Part shown: piece after piece, positions 10,396 to 19,495 of the stretch
Position numbering within the stretch: the stretch's first letter is position 1
Layout of the letters: each line of letters opens with the position of its first letter
Translations under genes and position numbers: made by a program
The notes under the pieces: generated by a model
What the model saw: the letters and a program-made list of their open reading frames with translations, nothing else
What the model was told of the DNA's origin: nothing
Database searches by the model: none
Source: Pseudomonas putida
Lineage (GTDB): Bacteria; Pseudomonadota; Gammaproteobacteria; Pseudomonadales; Pseudomonadaceae
Length of the DNA stretch: 64,000 bases
Direction: 5' to 3'
Assembly: GCA_041879295.1 (NCBI GenBank)
Contig: CP047152.1
Span: 2,795,501 to 2,859,500 of the forward strand

Positions 10396-11393
10396 GGTCG
10401 TGCCCTCCAGCAAGCGGCGCCGTAGGCCGCGTCATTCAGTGCCCGCACAATCGCACGTTGGGCCAGCGTGACCTTGAACCCGTTGTGGCTCAGGGGTTTT
10501 GCGTCTTGCAGCAACGTTTGCGCGGCGCGGGTGAACAGTGCTTCGCTAGGCGCTTGGCCGGCCAGCATGCGCTCCACAACCGGGTCTCGCCACGGCTTGT
10601 GGGCAACGCCGCCCAGCGCCAGGCGAGCTTGCTGGATCACCTCACCATCGAATTTCAAGGCTGCAGCGACCGACACCAGCGCGAACGCGTAGGAGGCGCG
10701 GTCGCGTATTTTCAGATAACGGTAATGGTTTTCGAACTCCGGGGGTGGCAGCTCGATGGCGACCACCAGTTCATCGACTGCCAGCTGATTGTCTCGCTCC
10801 GGGGTGTCCTCGGGGAGACGATGGAACGCCGCAAAAGGTATTTGGCGCTCTCCGCGCGGCCCCTGCACATGCACCACGGCTTCGAGCGCTGCCAATGCCA
10901 CACACATATCCGAGGGATGGGTCGCGACACAGGCATCACTGGCGCCGAGAATCGCGTGGATACGGTTCGAGCCTGTACGCGCCGGGCATCCGCTGCCGGG
11001 CTCACGTTTGTTGCAGGGGGTGCCGGTGTCGTAGAAGTAGTAACACCGGGTACGTTGCAGCAAGTTGCCACCGGTGCTGGCCATGTTCCTCAGCTGCGGT
11101 GATGCCCCAGCCAGGATGGCGTCTGACAGCAATGGATAGTGCTGCTCGATCATTGGATGCCAGGCCAGGTCGGCATTGCTCACCAATGCGCCGATCAACA
11201 AGCCACCGTTCAACGTGAGGTGGATGCCGTTCAGCCCAAGGCCGGAAATGTCGATCAGGCGCTTGGGGCGAACCACGTTTTCTTTCATCAGGTCGACGAG
11301 GTTGGTGCCGCCGGCAATGAAGTGCGAGCTGGCGCCTGCCAGGCTCACGGCTTCGCTGATGGATGCGGGCTTGTGGTAGCTGAAAGGCGTCAT
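10392..11393 (-). CDS. paoB: FAD-binding subunit of molybdenum hydroxylase (PaoB-like)
   Basis: 333 residues. The N-terminal FAD-binding motif ([12 protein letters not shown], 26-37) is followed by three Cys (117, 127, 136) in a segment of the type [16 protein letters not shown] and GSGC. This insertion binds an extra [4Fe-4S] cluster in PaoB and separates this family from ordinary CoxM-type subunits. The ATG at 11393 overlaps the paoA stop by 4 bp, and its own stop overlaps the paoC start. It passes electrons from the molybdenum centre through FeS clusters to FAD. Confidence 0.88.
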   Translation of the reverse strand: MTPFSYHKPASISEAVSLAGASSHFIAGGTNLVDLMKENVVRPKRLIDISGLGLNGIHLTLNGGLLIGALVSNADLAWHPMIEQHYPLLSDAILAGASPQLRNMASTGGNLLQRTRCYYFYDTGTPCNKREPGSGCPARTGSNRIHAILGASDACVATHPSDMCVALAALEAVVHVQGPRGERQIPFAAFHRLPEDTPERDNQLAVDELVVAIELPPPEFENHYRYLKIRDRASYAFALVSVAAALKFDGEVIQQARLALGGVAHKPWRDPVVERMLAGQAPSEALFTRAAQTLLQDAKPLSHNGFKVTLAQRAIVRALNDAAYGAACWRARP

Positions 11394-11917
11394 GGATTCG
11401 GCCCTCGTTGAGGCTGGGCCAGGTCCGTCATCAACGGTAGGGCTTCTTCTACCGCAGCGACGATGTTGCCGTATGCACCACACCTGCAAAGGTTGCCACT
11501 CATCTGTTCGCGAATGGCCTCGCGGGTGTCGGCACGCCCTTCACGGGCAAGCCCGACTGCGGAGCAGATCTGCCCCGGGGTGCAGTAGCCGCACTGGAAG
11601 GCATCGTGGGTGATGAATGCGCGCTGCATTGGGTGCAGAACGTCGCCGACGGCCAGCCCTTCGATGGTCACCAATTCGGCCCCATTGCACATGATGGCCA
11701 AGGTCAGGCAGGCATTGACGCGCTTGCCATCGCGCAGCACCGTGCAGGCCCCGCACTGGCCATGGTCGCAACCCTTCTTGGTGCCAACCAGGTCCAACTG
11801 CTCACGCAAAAGGTCGAGGAGGGTGGTCCAGGGATTCACCTGCAATGTTCGGCGCTGACCATTCAGGGTCAGGCAGATGGGGTGTTCTTCAACCCCATTG
11901 GGAGAGATCGCGCTCAT
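11390..11917 (-). CDS. paoA: [2Fe-2S] subunit of molybdenum hydroxylase (PaoA-like)
   Basis: 175 residues. A plant-ferredoxin-type [2Fe-2S] site (Cys50, 55, 58, 70; motif [12 protein letters not shown]) is followed by a second cluster domain (Cys109, 112, 144, 146; CGYCTPG and CRCGAYG). Unlike E. coli PaoA, it has no Tat signal peptide at the N-terminus, so the enzyme is probably cytoplasmic. It is first in the paoABC operon with both junctions overlapping. No MoCo maturation chaperone (PaoD) gene is next to it in this window. Confidence 0.88.
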   Translation of the reverse strand: MSAISPNGVEEHPICLTLNGQRRTLQVNPWTTLLDLLREQLDLVGTKKGCDHGQCGACTVLRDGKRVNACLTLAIMCNGAELVTIEGLAVGDVLHPMQRAFITHDAFQCGYCTPGQICSAVGLAREGRADTREAIREQMSGNLCRCGAYGNIVAAVEEALPLMTDLAQPQRGPNP

Positions 11918-12028
11918 GGAAGGTCCTCACGGTCAGGGTTTGCGCAGTCGGCTGCGTCTCTGTTGTGCGACCGGGCCGGTTGACTAAACGTTCAGCCCGC
12001 TTGCCAAGTTGCCGATCACATCTGGCCG

Positions 12029-12341
12029 TCACCCGTGTTTTTGCAGGGCGTCAATCAACTGGGCCTTGGTCATGGTCGAGCGCCCCTTGATGTCTTTGCT
12101 GCGTGCCTCTTTCATAAGGCTTTCCTTGCTTTGCGATTCCAGCGACGCGTGCGACATCCGCGAATGCCCCTGGCGAGATTCAGCGGCGCGTTTGGCCGAA
12201 TCCGAGCGTGCGGTCTTCTTCGCCCGCGACGATGTCCTGCTTCCCGAGCCTCCGTGCTTCTCACCGCCACCGGATTGTTTGTTTGTGCTCGGCCTTGCGT
12301 TTCTGCGCGTCCGTGTACTTGTCTTTGTCCCCGCGTGGCAT
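12029..12341 (-). pseudogene. Decayed 'plasmid stabilization'-type small basic protein
   Basis: From ATG 12341 the frame reads MPRGDKDKYTDAQKRKAEH and then runs into a stop after seven more residues. From about 12272 downward another frame reads QSGGGEKHGGSG, continues through Ser/Arg/Ala-rich residues and ends STMTKAQLIDALQKHG with TGA at 12029. Both halves match the start and end of a small Pseudomonas family in which a helical stretch (EAEARAWATVNK-like) joins them. The two halves are fused by an out-of-frame deletion, estimated from family layout at about 25 codons. The family's 'plasmid stabilization' name is historical. Confidence 0.65.
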
Positions 12342-12440
12342 GGTATTTACTCCTGCGTGGGTTGCATGAACGGTTTGAACCCGGGTAGAACCGACGAACC
12401 GGGCGATGGATAAGTGATCCGTTGCCATCGGCCCTTTCAG

Positions 12441-12791
12441 CTAACTGCCGGAACCTGCGCCTGATCCACCTCCGGCTGAGCCATTGCTACCACTACCCGC
12501 ATTTGCGCCGCTATCACCAGAGCCATTGCTGCCGGTTCCCGAGCCGCTGTCGGTACCGTCACCGCCGGTATTGTCCGTACCATTGTCGTCAGTACCGCCA
12601 TCACCCGTACCCATGCCATCGCCTGGCGTTCCCGAGCCAGTCGCACCGCTTTGGTCGTGCATTTGTCCATTGTCGTTCGATTGCATGCCTGGGGCGTGCT
12701 GATGGTTCAGGTCTGTGGCGGCCAAAGCAAGTGGTGAAGCGCAGCCCAGGCACAGCGTGAGCAGTAACGTATAAGGTTTTGCCGGTGTCAT
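12441..12791 (-). CDS. Secreted Gly/Ser/Asp-rich low-complexity protein
   Basis: 116 residues. The Sec signal peptide (about 1-25, ending PLALA-A) is followed by a His/Gln/Asp/Met stretch and then a long tail almost entirely of Gly, Ser, Asn, Asp and Thr. The ATG at 12791 is preceded by AAAAAGGAG, a strong ribosome-binding site, which favours it over longer starts. The low-complexity tail suggests an exported, disordered protein; no domain is recognisable. It is an orphan transcript between the decayed gene and terC. Confidence 0.7.
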   Translation of the reverse strand: MTPAKPYTLLLTLCLGCASPLALAATDLNHQHAPGMQSNDNGQMHDQSGATGSGTPGDGMGTGDGGTDDNGTDNTGGDGTDSGSGTGSNGSGDSGANAGSGSNGSAGGGSGAGSGS

Positions 12792-13077
12792 GGCGAAACT
12801 CCTTTTTATAGTGTTTACCCTTTTGTTCGGCCTGCCGCGCGTGTGAGGGTGCCTTCTGAGCGACGGAAGGCGCTGCATCAGGTCGACGCGAGCGAGCGAC
12901 GCTTTGCTCCAATGAAGGCGTTGATAACGTGCGGGGCACCCATGAGGCTGGTGCAATCAGGTGTTCGAAGTTAGTTTTTCACTGCAAGCCTTTTGGCTTG
13001 TCATGGACACGATTTGTAAATGTTTTCTACTTGCAGCCTACTCGCGCTCGATAAATTCTTTATTCGTGACGCCGGGC

Positions 13078-13139
13078 CCCTCTGACGGTTATACCGCCAT
13101 GTCGGAGTCATAGTTGTTCAACTACGACTATACAGGAGG
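13078..13139 (+). promoter_or_regulatory. Structured leader of terC
   Basis: Two hairpins precede the terC ribosome-binding site. The first is nested: CTCTGAC pairs with GTCGGAG (about 13079-13106) around an inner GGT-TAT-ACC. The second is AGTCATAGTTG-TT-CAACTACGACT (13106-13129) with one mismatch. The Shine-Dalgarno AGGAGGG (13134-13140) follows at once. Homologues in other bacteria are controlled by pH- or Mn-sensing leaders, but the yybP-ykoY consensus is not visible here. Confidence 0.4.
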
Positions 13140-13144
13140 GGCTC

Positions 13145-14128
13145 ATGTCTGCCCTTAGTGCGTATCTCTATCAAGACGTTCTTGGTACTGACCTCTGGCT
13201 TTGGCTTTCCTTTTTCGCTGTTGTGCTAACACTGTTGGCGCTTGACTTAGGTGTGCTCCATCGCGGGAATCGGGAGATTGGAGTTAAAGAGAGCTTGTTG
13301 CTGTCTGCGGGCTACATCAGTATGGGCCTTTTGTTCGCGGTCTGGGTGTACTTCCAGAAAGGCAGCGATGCCAGCATGGACTATGTGACGGGTTTCTTGA
13401 TTGAAAAATCCCTGTCAATGGATAACGTTTTCGTTATTGCCCTGATATTCAGTTTCCTGGCCATTCCTCGGGAGTTCCAGCACCGAGTATTGTTTTGGGG
13501 GATCATGGGGGTCATCGTCTTGAGAGCTATCATGATCGGCCTTGGGGCTGCGCTCATCGCCCAGTTCAGTTGGATACTTTACTGCTTCGGCGCCTTCCTG
13601 GTGTTCACCGGGGTAAAGATGCTCTTCGCTCGCGTCGATCATGCGCCTGACCTGGAAAACAACCGTTTCGTCAAATACCTACGTAGACACCTGCGCATCA
13701 CCAAGGAATTGCACGGTCAACGTTTTTTGGTTCGCTTGCCTGACGCGTCAGGAAAAAGAATGCTATGGGTGACACCGCTCTTCCTTGCACTTATTTTGAT
13801 TGAGTGTGCAGATTTGGTATTTGCTGTTGACAGCGTACCTGCGATTTTTGCTATCACACAGGATCCGTTCATCGTTTATACGTCGAATATTTTTGCCATT
13901 CTCGGCTTGCGAGCGCTCTATTTTGCATTGGCTGCCATGATCAGTCGCTTTATTTACCTTAAATATGCGCTGGCTCTGGTGCTTGTCTTTATAGGCTCGA
14001 AAATTTTCCTTCATGACGTGGTGGGTAAAGTGCCAGCCGAAATATCGTTGAGCGTAACAATCGGCCTTCTGATTGGCGGCGTGTTGCTTTCGCTTTGGAA
14101 AACCCGAGCGTCCGCTAACGCTCATTGA
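13145..14128 (+). CDS. TerC/Alx-family membrane protein
   Basis: 327 residues with about eight membrane segments. It carries the TerC hallmarks: SLSMDNVFVIALIF (about 97-110) and ECADLVFAVDSVPAIFAIT (about 223-241), whose Asp residues are thought to bind a metal. The length matches Alx, a Mn2+/pH-linked exporter, rather than tellurite-operon TerC. Its start has a strong AGGAGGG and sits behind a hairpin-rich leader. Likely roles are divalent metal export or loading of secreted metalloproteins. It is an orphan gene with no ter operon nearby. Confidence 0.88.
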   Translation: MSALSAYLYQDVLGTDLWLWLSFFAVVLTLLALDLGVLHRGNREIGVKESLLLSAGYISMGLLFAVWVYFQKGSDASMDYVTGFLIEKSLSMDNVFVIALIFSFLAIPREFQHRVLFWGIMGVIVLRAIMIGLGAALIAQFSWILYCFGAFLVFTGVKMLFARVDHAPDLENNRFVKYLRRHLRITKELHGQRFLVRLPDASGKRMLWVTPLFLALILIECADLVFAVDSVPAIFAITQDPFIVYTSNIFAILGLRALYFALAAMISRFIYLKYALALVLVFIGSKIFLHDVVGKVPAEISLSVTIGLLIGGVLLSLWKTRASANAH

Positions 14129-14412
14129 ATAATTAAGGCCGCTGAACGGTAGAGCAGGGACAAGCTCCGCAAGCATGGTATCCAGGCCGGCTCGTACCAC
14201 CACGAACGCTATGCGTACTCGTCCGAGAAGGTCGTGCTGACGTTTTAGCGAGTCTTGCCGAGTTGATCATCACCGCTGGCAAGACCGATAAGAAACGTCG
14301 CCTCACCACGCCGACCCTGGTTTACCAGACACTCGCCACGCTCAGGAAATGGCGTTTCTCGTATGTGCTTGTGGCCAAGGTTAGAAGGCTGCCCGCTGAC
14401 GGCCTGTAGCGA
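14129..14412. other. Degenerate coding sequence
   Basis: The + strand shows two broken peptides: one near 14155-14248 reading DKLRKHGIQAGSYHHERYAY with a stop either side, and one around 14270-14408 ending ADGL. Neither has a start or a recognised family. They look like gene scraps. Confidence 0.35.
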
Positions 14413-14418
14413 TTGATG

Positions 14419-15327
14419 TCACTTGGGCACCGCATACACCCTGAAAAATTTCTTCACGATATCGTCGGTCCCTCCCAAGTATTTGTCGTAGTCCTTTTCA
14501 ATGGAGCCCGAGCGATAGGCTTCGCTCAGGGCCGTATCGACCAGCAAGCGGAAGTCGTCGTCATTGCGCGCCACCATCATCGCCACCGGCGAGTACTCGA
14601 ATATGCGGTCCAGGAGCATCAGGTTTTTGGGAGCCCCTTCCTTGGCTATTTCGTTTCTCAGCAACATGCGCTCGGCAAAGAACGCGTCCGCCTTGCCGTC
14701 AGCGACCAGCTTGATGCCCTCATCGTTGTTGGCCACGGTAACCAGTGAAGCGATTACACCAAGCAGGCGCATCCTTTCGCGAATCCAGTCTTCCGTTACA
14801 CCGCCCTCAATGGTGGCGTAAGTGTGGTTGGCCAGACCGCTGTTGATGCTTGCTCGCCAGGTGGGTCCGCTATTGGCGACTTTGCCATTGAGTACATTGA
14901 GCAGCGATTCGGGGGCATCCTTGCGTACCACGACAGAGAGACCGGCGGTGTAGATCGGTATGGCGTAACTGATCGTCTTGCGCCGTTCCAGAGTGGGCGG
15001 AGTCGGCGTGCAGAGAATATCGACTTTCCCCTGGCTGACCGCACTGACCAGCTCGTAAACCGTAACCGGCTGGTAGCGCACTTGCAGGTCCGGCAGGCCA
15101 AGTTCGCGCTTGAGCTTGTCTGCAACTTTAAGGCACTGCTCGATGGCATAGCCGCTGGCTTTGTCGCCTTCCTGCGTGCTGAAGGGGGCCAGGTCTGGCA
15201 GGTAGCCCATGGTGAAGCTGTGGCTGCTGCGCACGCGTTCAAGTGTGGAGGCACTGGCCATCAAAGGCAGCGTCAAAAACGCCAGAGCGAGCAAAAAACG
15301 GGTGGTTTTGATCAAGGGTACGTTCAT
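14419..15327 (-). CDS. Family-3 periplasmic substrate-binding protein (amino-acid type)
   Basis: 302 residues with a signal peptide (about 1-26, ending MASAS) and a SBP_bac_3 domain opening TLERVRSSHSFTMGYLPDLAPFS. The canonical ADAFFAERMLL segment is near residue 205. Such proteins deliver amino acids or polyamine-like cations to ABC importers or act alone as sensors. No ABC permease or ATPase gene is adjacent; the next gene upstream is potE (48 bp gap, same strand). Co-transcription with PotE suggests the ligand may be ornithine, putrescine or a related compound, which is inference. Confidence 0.85.
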   Translation of the reverse strand: MNVPLIKTTRFLLALAFLTLPLMASASTLERVRSSHSFTMGYLPDLAPFSTQEGDKASGYAIEQCLKVADKLKRELGLPDLQVRYQPVTVYELVSAVSQGKVDILCTPTPPTLERRKTISYAIPIYTAGLSVVVRKDAPESLLNVLNGKVANSGPTWRASINSGLANHTYATIEGGVTEDWIRERMRLLGVIASLVTVANNDEGIKLVADGKADAFFAERMLLRNEIAKEGAPKNLMLLDRIFEYSPVAMMVARNDDDFRLLVDTALSEAYRSGSIEKDYDKYLGGTDDIVKKFFRVYAVPK

Positions 15328-15375
15328 GTCCGGTTTCCCCGTATGCAGATGTCTGTGCAGTCCTGGCTGCCGCGC

Positions 15376-16716
15376 CTAAGGATTGCCGGCCCCGGCCTGT
15401 TCGGCTGGCAGCGTGTCGGTGAAACGCTTGGCGAGGAAACCGTAGAGCAGGTAACCGAAGGCCAGTACCAGGGTGCCGCCCATCACCGCATCCTTGCCGC
15501 AGGCATACAGGGCATACAAGGAGTACGTCACCGCCACCAGCAGCACTACCAGGTTGCGCGCGTAGATCGTCGTTGAGACACCGGCCTTGTACATGATGAC
15601 CAGCAGACCGGTCAGCGCGGTTAAATATGGGATGAGGTTAGTCACCGCCGCCAGGTTGACCAGCTTGCTGAACTGGGCGGCGGCATCCGGTGAAATGGTC
15701 GACAGGGCCATCAAGGTTTGCAGCACGCCACAGACGATCATGCCGACGACAGGGGCGTTCATGGCGTTGACCTTGCTGAAGAACTTGAGGAACAGGTTCT
15801 GGTCGGCGGTCATCTTGGCAGTTTGCGCCAAGGTAAATTGCCACCCCAGCAGCGAGCCGACACACGCCATGACTGCCAGGGCCATGACGATATGGCCTAC
15901 CAATGGATTGAACATCGTGGCGTAGACCAGCGCGAAGGGCGCCGTGGACTTGGCCAGATCGGCATTGGGAATGATGCCCTGGATGACGGTGGTCGACAGT
16001 ATATAGACACCGGCAGCCCCCAAGGTGCCGAACAGGCAGGCCAGTGGCACGTTGCGCTTGGGGTTTTCCACGGCATCGGTGGCTTGGGCCGCCGACTCCA
16101 TGCCCAGGAACGCCCACAGGGTCAGAGGAATGGCTTTGGCGATGGACTCGGAAATCGGCAGATCGTTAGGGTTCCAGGCGGCGACCAGTACATCGGGCTT
16201 GAACCAGAACCAGCCGATGATGCAAAGGCCTGCTACCGGAATGATCACGCCCCAGACCGTGAAAGCACCGATCTTGCCGGTGATGCCGGGACCGCCGAAG
16301 TTGGCGAAGGTGGTCAGCCAGATTAGCCCGATGGTGCCTATGCACAACGGGATGGCACCACTACCCAGCCAGGGCAAGAAAGCGGTCATGTAGCCCACCG
16401 CAGAGATGGCCACGGCTACGTTGGCGATGGCCAGAGACAGGAAGTACAGGTACGAGCAGAGGAAAAAACCCGACTTCGCGTGAGCCTCTTCGGTGTAGGC
16501 GGACAACCCGCCAGAGCGTGAGCAGAAGACGCCGCACTGGGCAAAACAATAAGCGATGGCCATCGAGCCGATTGCCGTGAAAAGCCACGACAACAGCGAG
16601 ACGGCACCCAGTTGAGCCATGTTGGTAGGCAACATGATGATCCCCGAACCCATCATGTTGACTGTCACCAGCGTCGTGAGCCCGACCAGGCTCATTTTTT
16701 TGCTTGAATCAGCCAT
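15376..16716 (-). CDS. potE: Putrescine-ornithine antiporter (APC family)
   Basis: 446 residues with 12 predicted membrane segments. The N-terminal motif VNMMGSGIIMLPTNMAQLGAVSL is the APC-family substrate-binding loop as found in PotE/CadB antiporters. The ATG at 16716 has AAGGAG upstream. It exchanges putrescine for ornithine across the inner membrane. No ornithine decarboxylase gene is alongside, unlike the speF-potE operon. A perfect Anr/FNR box lies about 290 bp upstream, which would fit low-oxygen induction, though the distance is long. Confidence 0.83.
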   Translation of the reverse strand: MADSSKKMSLVGLTTLVTVNMMGSGIIMLPTNMAQLGAVSLLSWLFTAIGSMAIAYCFAQCGVFCSRSGGLSAYTEEAHAKSGFFLCSYLYFLSLAIANVAVAISAVGYMTAFLPWLGSGAIPLCIGTIGLIWLTTFANFGGPGITGKIGAFTVWGVIIPVAGLCIIGWFWFKPDVLVAAWNPNDLPISESIAKAIPLTLWAFLGMESAAQATDAVENPKRNVPLACLFGTLGAAGVYILSTTVIQGIIPNADLAKSTAPFALVYATMFNPLVGHIVMALAVMACVGSLLGWQFTLAQTAKMTADQNLFLKFFSKVNAMNAPVVGMIVCGVLQTLMALSTISPDAAAQFSKLVNLAAVTNLIPYLTALTGLLVIMYKAGVSTTIYARNLVVLLVAVTYSLYALYACGKDAVMGGTLVLAFGYLLYGFLAKRFTDTLPAEQAGAGNP

Positions 16717-17100
16717 CGCAAACTCCTTGCCGCGTTCAATGTTTTGAACCTTGGTCCGGCAACGTGCAACGCGTGGCCGAATAGGGGGCTAATGCTCAAT
16801 GCTTGACTACGTAAACTCTGCAGGGTGGGCGCACCTGGCAGTCTCGCTTGATCTTGACAGCAGGTTGGCAGGTTCAAAGCCCGGGAAAGGGCCATCGAAC
16901 AGTGCTATCGCCAACAGGTAATCGACGATGGATTGCTTACGGCGGGTACTCCGTGGCGGTGCGGCGTTACGTCGTTATCAGCGTGAACTCGATTAACCGT
17001 TAACAATTGATAAAGATCAATGATCCTTGCCTATTTCACTTCGTCCAACCGGCAGCGCCTTTGATATGACCTTGGCGGGTTATGGATAATGACTGTCACA
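16717..17100. other. Intergenic region upstream of potE
   Basis: No gene is supported here. It contains the potE ribosome-binding site and, at 17007-17020, an Anr/FNR box. Confidence 0.6.
17007..17020. promoter_or_regulatory. Anr/FNR box
   Basis: TTGATAAAGATCAA matches the consensus TTGAT-N4-ATCAA exactly. The nearest downstream gene on the minus strand is potE (start 16716); on the other side lies the 3' end of the IS-split lipoprotein gene. Confidence 0.65.
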
Positions 17101-17613
17101 TCAGTTAGCGGGTACGGTGATCACAGGGGCTTGCGGCGCCACGCCTGTTTCGGCAAGAGAGAACAGTACCAGTATGAACAAGAACTCCGATTTGGATTTC
17201 ATGTCGTGGTCGTCGATCCAAAACCAATAGTCGCGATAGTGCACAGCAGCATAGGCATCAGCGGGTCGCTCTTCGCTCGAATGGATGCGAACCAGAGGAT
17301 CGTCCCACGGACTGGGATGATCGGGCACGGGAGGCATGGGGTTTGCTCGCCCATCTTGCAAATGCGCGGCAGGGGCCTCGATCGTCGCGGCGAGTTCCAG
17401 AAAGATTTCTGACATGGAGCGTGTCAGGAGCGCAATCTCGGTATCGCTCCTGGATACCATACCGAAAGTCAGTGTCAGTTCATCCTTGTCGGGCCGCAAG
17501 TGAAGAATCTTTCGTACGGTAAGGCGATCCTTCTCCACATCATCGGGGATGTCACGTTCGATCATGAGCACTTCGCTTCTTTCGTTGGCGCGGGTACTGA
17601 CTCTTACACCTAG

Positions 17614-18805
17614 GGAAGGTCTGAAAAAGACTTCCTGAATCTGGTGAAATACGCCGATCCCGCCAGCCGAGTTTTTCCATGAAGCAGATGACCTTCGCCG
17701 ACGCCGAGTACGCCGGCAAGCGCAAGCAGACCCGTAAGGAATTGTTCCTGATCGAGATGGATCAGGTGGTGCCGTGGAAGGGATTGATTGCCCTGATCGA
17801 GCCACACTACCCAAAGGGTGAAGGTGGTCGTCCAGCCTATCCGCTGATGGCCATGTTACGTATCCATCTGATGCAGAACTGGTTCGGCTACAGCGACCCG
17901 GCCATGGAAGAAGCGCTCTACGAGACGACCATCCTGCGTCAGTTCGCCGGGCTGAGCCTCGAGCGTATTCCCGACGAAACCACCATCCTCAAGTTCCGTC
18001 GCTTGCTGGAGAAACATGAGCTGGCAGCCGGCATCCTCGGCGTAATCAATGGCTACCTGGGGGATCGCGGCCTGTCGCTGCGCCAGGGCACTATCGTCGA
18101 TGCCACACTGATCCACGCGCCCAGCTCGACCAAGAACCAGGACGGCAAGCGCGACCCGGAAATGCACCAGAGCAAGAAAGGGAACCAGTATTACTTTGGC
18201 ATGAAGGCGCACATCGGCGTGGATGATGAGTCGGGGCTGGTACACAGCGTGGTAGGCACGGCAGCCAACGTGGCGGATATCACCCAGGTCGACAAACTGC
18301 TGCACGGTGACGAGAACGTCGTCTGCGCCGATGCCGGCTACACCGGCGTCGAAAAGCGCCCCGAACATGCTGGCCGCGAAGTGATCTGGCAGGTCGCAGC
18401 ACGCCGCAGCACCTACAAGAAGCTCGATAAACGCAGCGCCCTGTACAAAGCCAAGCGCAAGATCGAGAAGGCCAAGGCACAAGTGCGAGCGAAGGTCGAG
18501 CACCCGTTTCGAGTGATCAAGCGCCAGTTCGGTTACGTGAAGGTGCGCTTCCGTGGCCTGGCCAAGAACACCGCTCAGCTGGTGACGCTGTTCGCGCTGT
18601 CGAACCTATGGATGGCGCGCCGACATTTGCTGACTACCGCAGGAAAGGTGCACCTGTAATGCGGAAAATGGCTGCTGCGAGGTGCTCGCGGCGGCCAAAA
18701 ACGGAGAACTGAGCGGGTTACCTGGTCGAATTTGATCGACGGCCCGCTTTCAAAAGCAGCGAGGGCTGAAGTCGACCGGAAATACAGGGCTACTTCAGAC
18801 CTTCC
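17614..18805 (+). mobile_element. Intact IS5-family insertion sequence (1192 bp)
   Basis: The terminal inverted repeats GGAAGGTCTGAA (left) and TTCAGACCTTCC (right) are perfect. A 4-bp CTAG target duplication (17610-17613 and 18806-18809) is typical of this family. It encodes one intact transposase and is inserted into a lipoprotein gene. The perfect ends, perfect duplication and open transposase point to recent insertion. Confidence 0.92.
17679..18659 (+). CDS. IS5-family DDE transposase
   Basis: 326 residues. It has the N-terminal DUF772-type domain (ending around SLERIPDETTILKFRRLLEKH), then the DDE catalytic core: GTIVDATLI (first Asp about 137-142), [13 protein letters not shown] (second Asp about 220) and the C-terminal segment [14 protein letters not shown] bearing the Glu. 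It is full length for the family. A related but frameshifted transposase lies at 48024-48999. Confidence 0.93.
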   Translation: MKQMTFADAEYAGKRKQTRKELFLIEMDQVVPWKGLIALIEPHYPKGEGGRPAYPLMAMLRIHLMQNWFGYSDPAMEEALYETTILRQFAGLSLERIPDETTILKFRRLLEKHELAAGILGVINGYLGDRGLSLRQGTIVDATLIHAPSSTKNQDGKRDPEMHQSKKGNQYYFGMKAHIGVDDESGLVHSVVGTAANVADITQVDKLLHGDENVVCADAGYTGVEKRPEHAGREVIWQVAARRSTYKKLDKRSALYKAKRKIEKAKAQVRAKVEHPFRVIKRQFGYVKVRFRGLAKNTAQLVTLFALSNLWMARRHLLTTAGKVHL

Positions 18806-19495
18806 CTAGCGATTCCGAACGCTGTATCCGCCTTAACGCATCCAATAGCTCATAGAAACGTGGATCTGCGGCACGCAAGCGTGTAGGCGATACCGATCGA
18901 TTGTACACACCATTCGCTGCTCGGACGGTCAATTGCAGCACGCGGTCGACCGGGTAGCCTGCCTGAATAAGCGAAAAAACGGCCTCAGGAGATAAGGGTT
19001 GCAACAAGTAGCGTGAGAACCGCTCCCCGGAAAGCGGTGTATAGCTGATTGTTGGACGATCTGTGTAAACGCCGGATGCGCCTATGGCCTGACTGCTACC
19101 GTCGTTGGGCAATCCCGAAAACCAGCCTGCTGCGAGGTTGACCTGACTTTGTATGGCGCTGGAGCTGATCACCGAAGAGACTTCCAGATACACCGGTGCA
19201 TCGGCGTAGCGCAACTTGACGATATTGAGCAGTGTCTGTTCTTTCCAGGTCGTGGCAATCACCGTGCCGTAGTCTGTGCGATCGCGCTGTATCGAGGTCG
19301 GCCCCAGCGTACCGCAGCCCCCAACGTAGCACGCAGTGGCGACCAGTACCAACAGGCGGATACGGTGCGGCAGGTGCGTGATCTTCGGCACAGAGGTCTG
19401 GTGATCCATAGTGTTGCCTCATGACGCATTTTTTGTGGGCCTCAGATAATGGCATTCAGCGCGGTTGGTTAAGGCAACAGTACGGGGCGGCGGTG

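Larger units (their letters stand above)
17101..19409 (-). pseudogene. Lipoprotein gene interrupted by an IS5-family element
   Basis: The N-terminal half (19409 down to 18806) encodes a lipoprotein signal with lipobox YVGGC-G and a domain running to RRIQRSESLG. The C-terminal half (17609 down to 17101) resumes VRVSTRANERSEVL and ends APVITVPAN. Removing the IS (17614-18805) plus one CTAG copy joins them in frame as SESLGVRVSTR and yields a 370-residue protein. The family is a conserved Pseudomonas lipoprotein of unknown function. As it stands only the truncated N-terminal part, ending SLGKV, could be made. Confidence 0.85.

Noticed and set aside
13078..13139. yybP-ykoY manganese riboswitch
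   Set aside because: The conserved loop and helix sequences are not visible, although stems are present.
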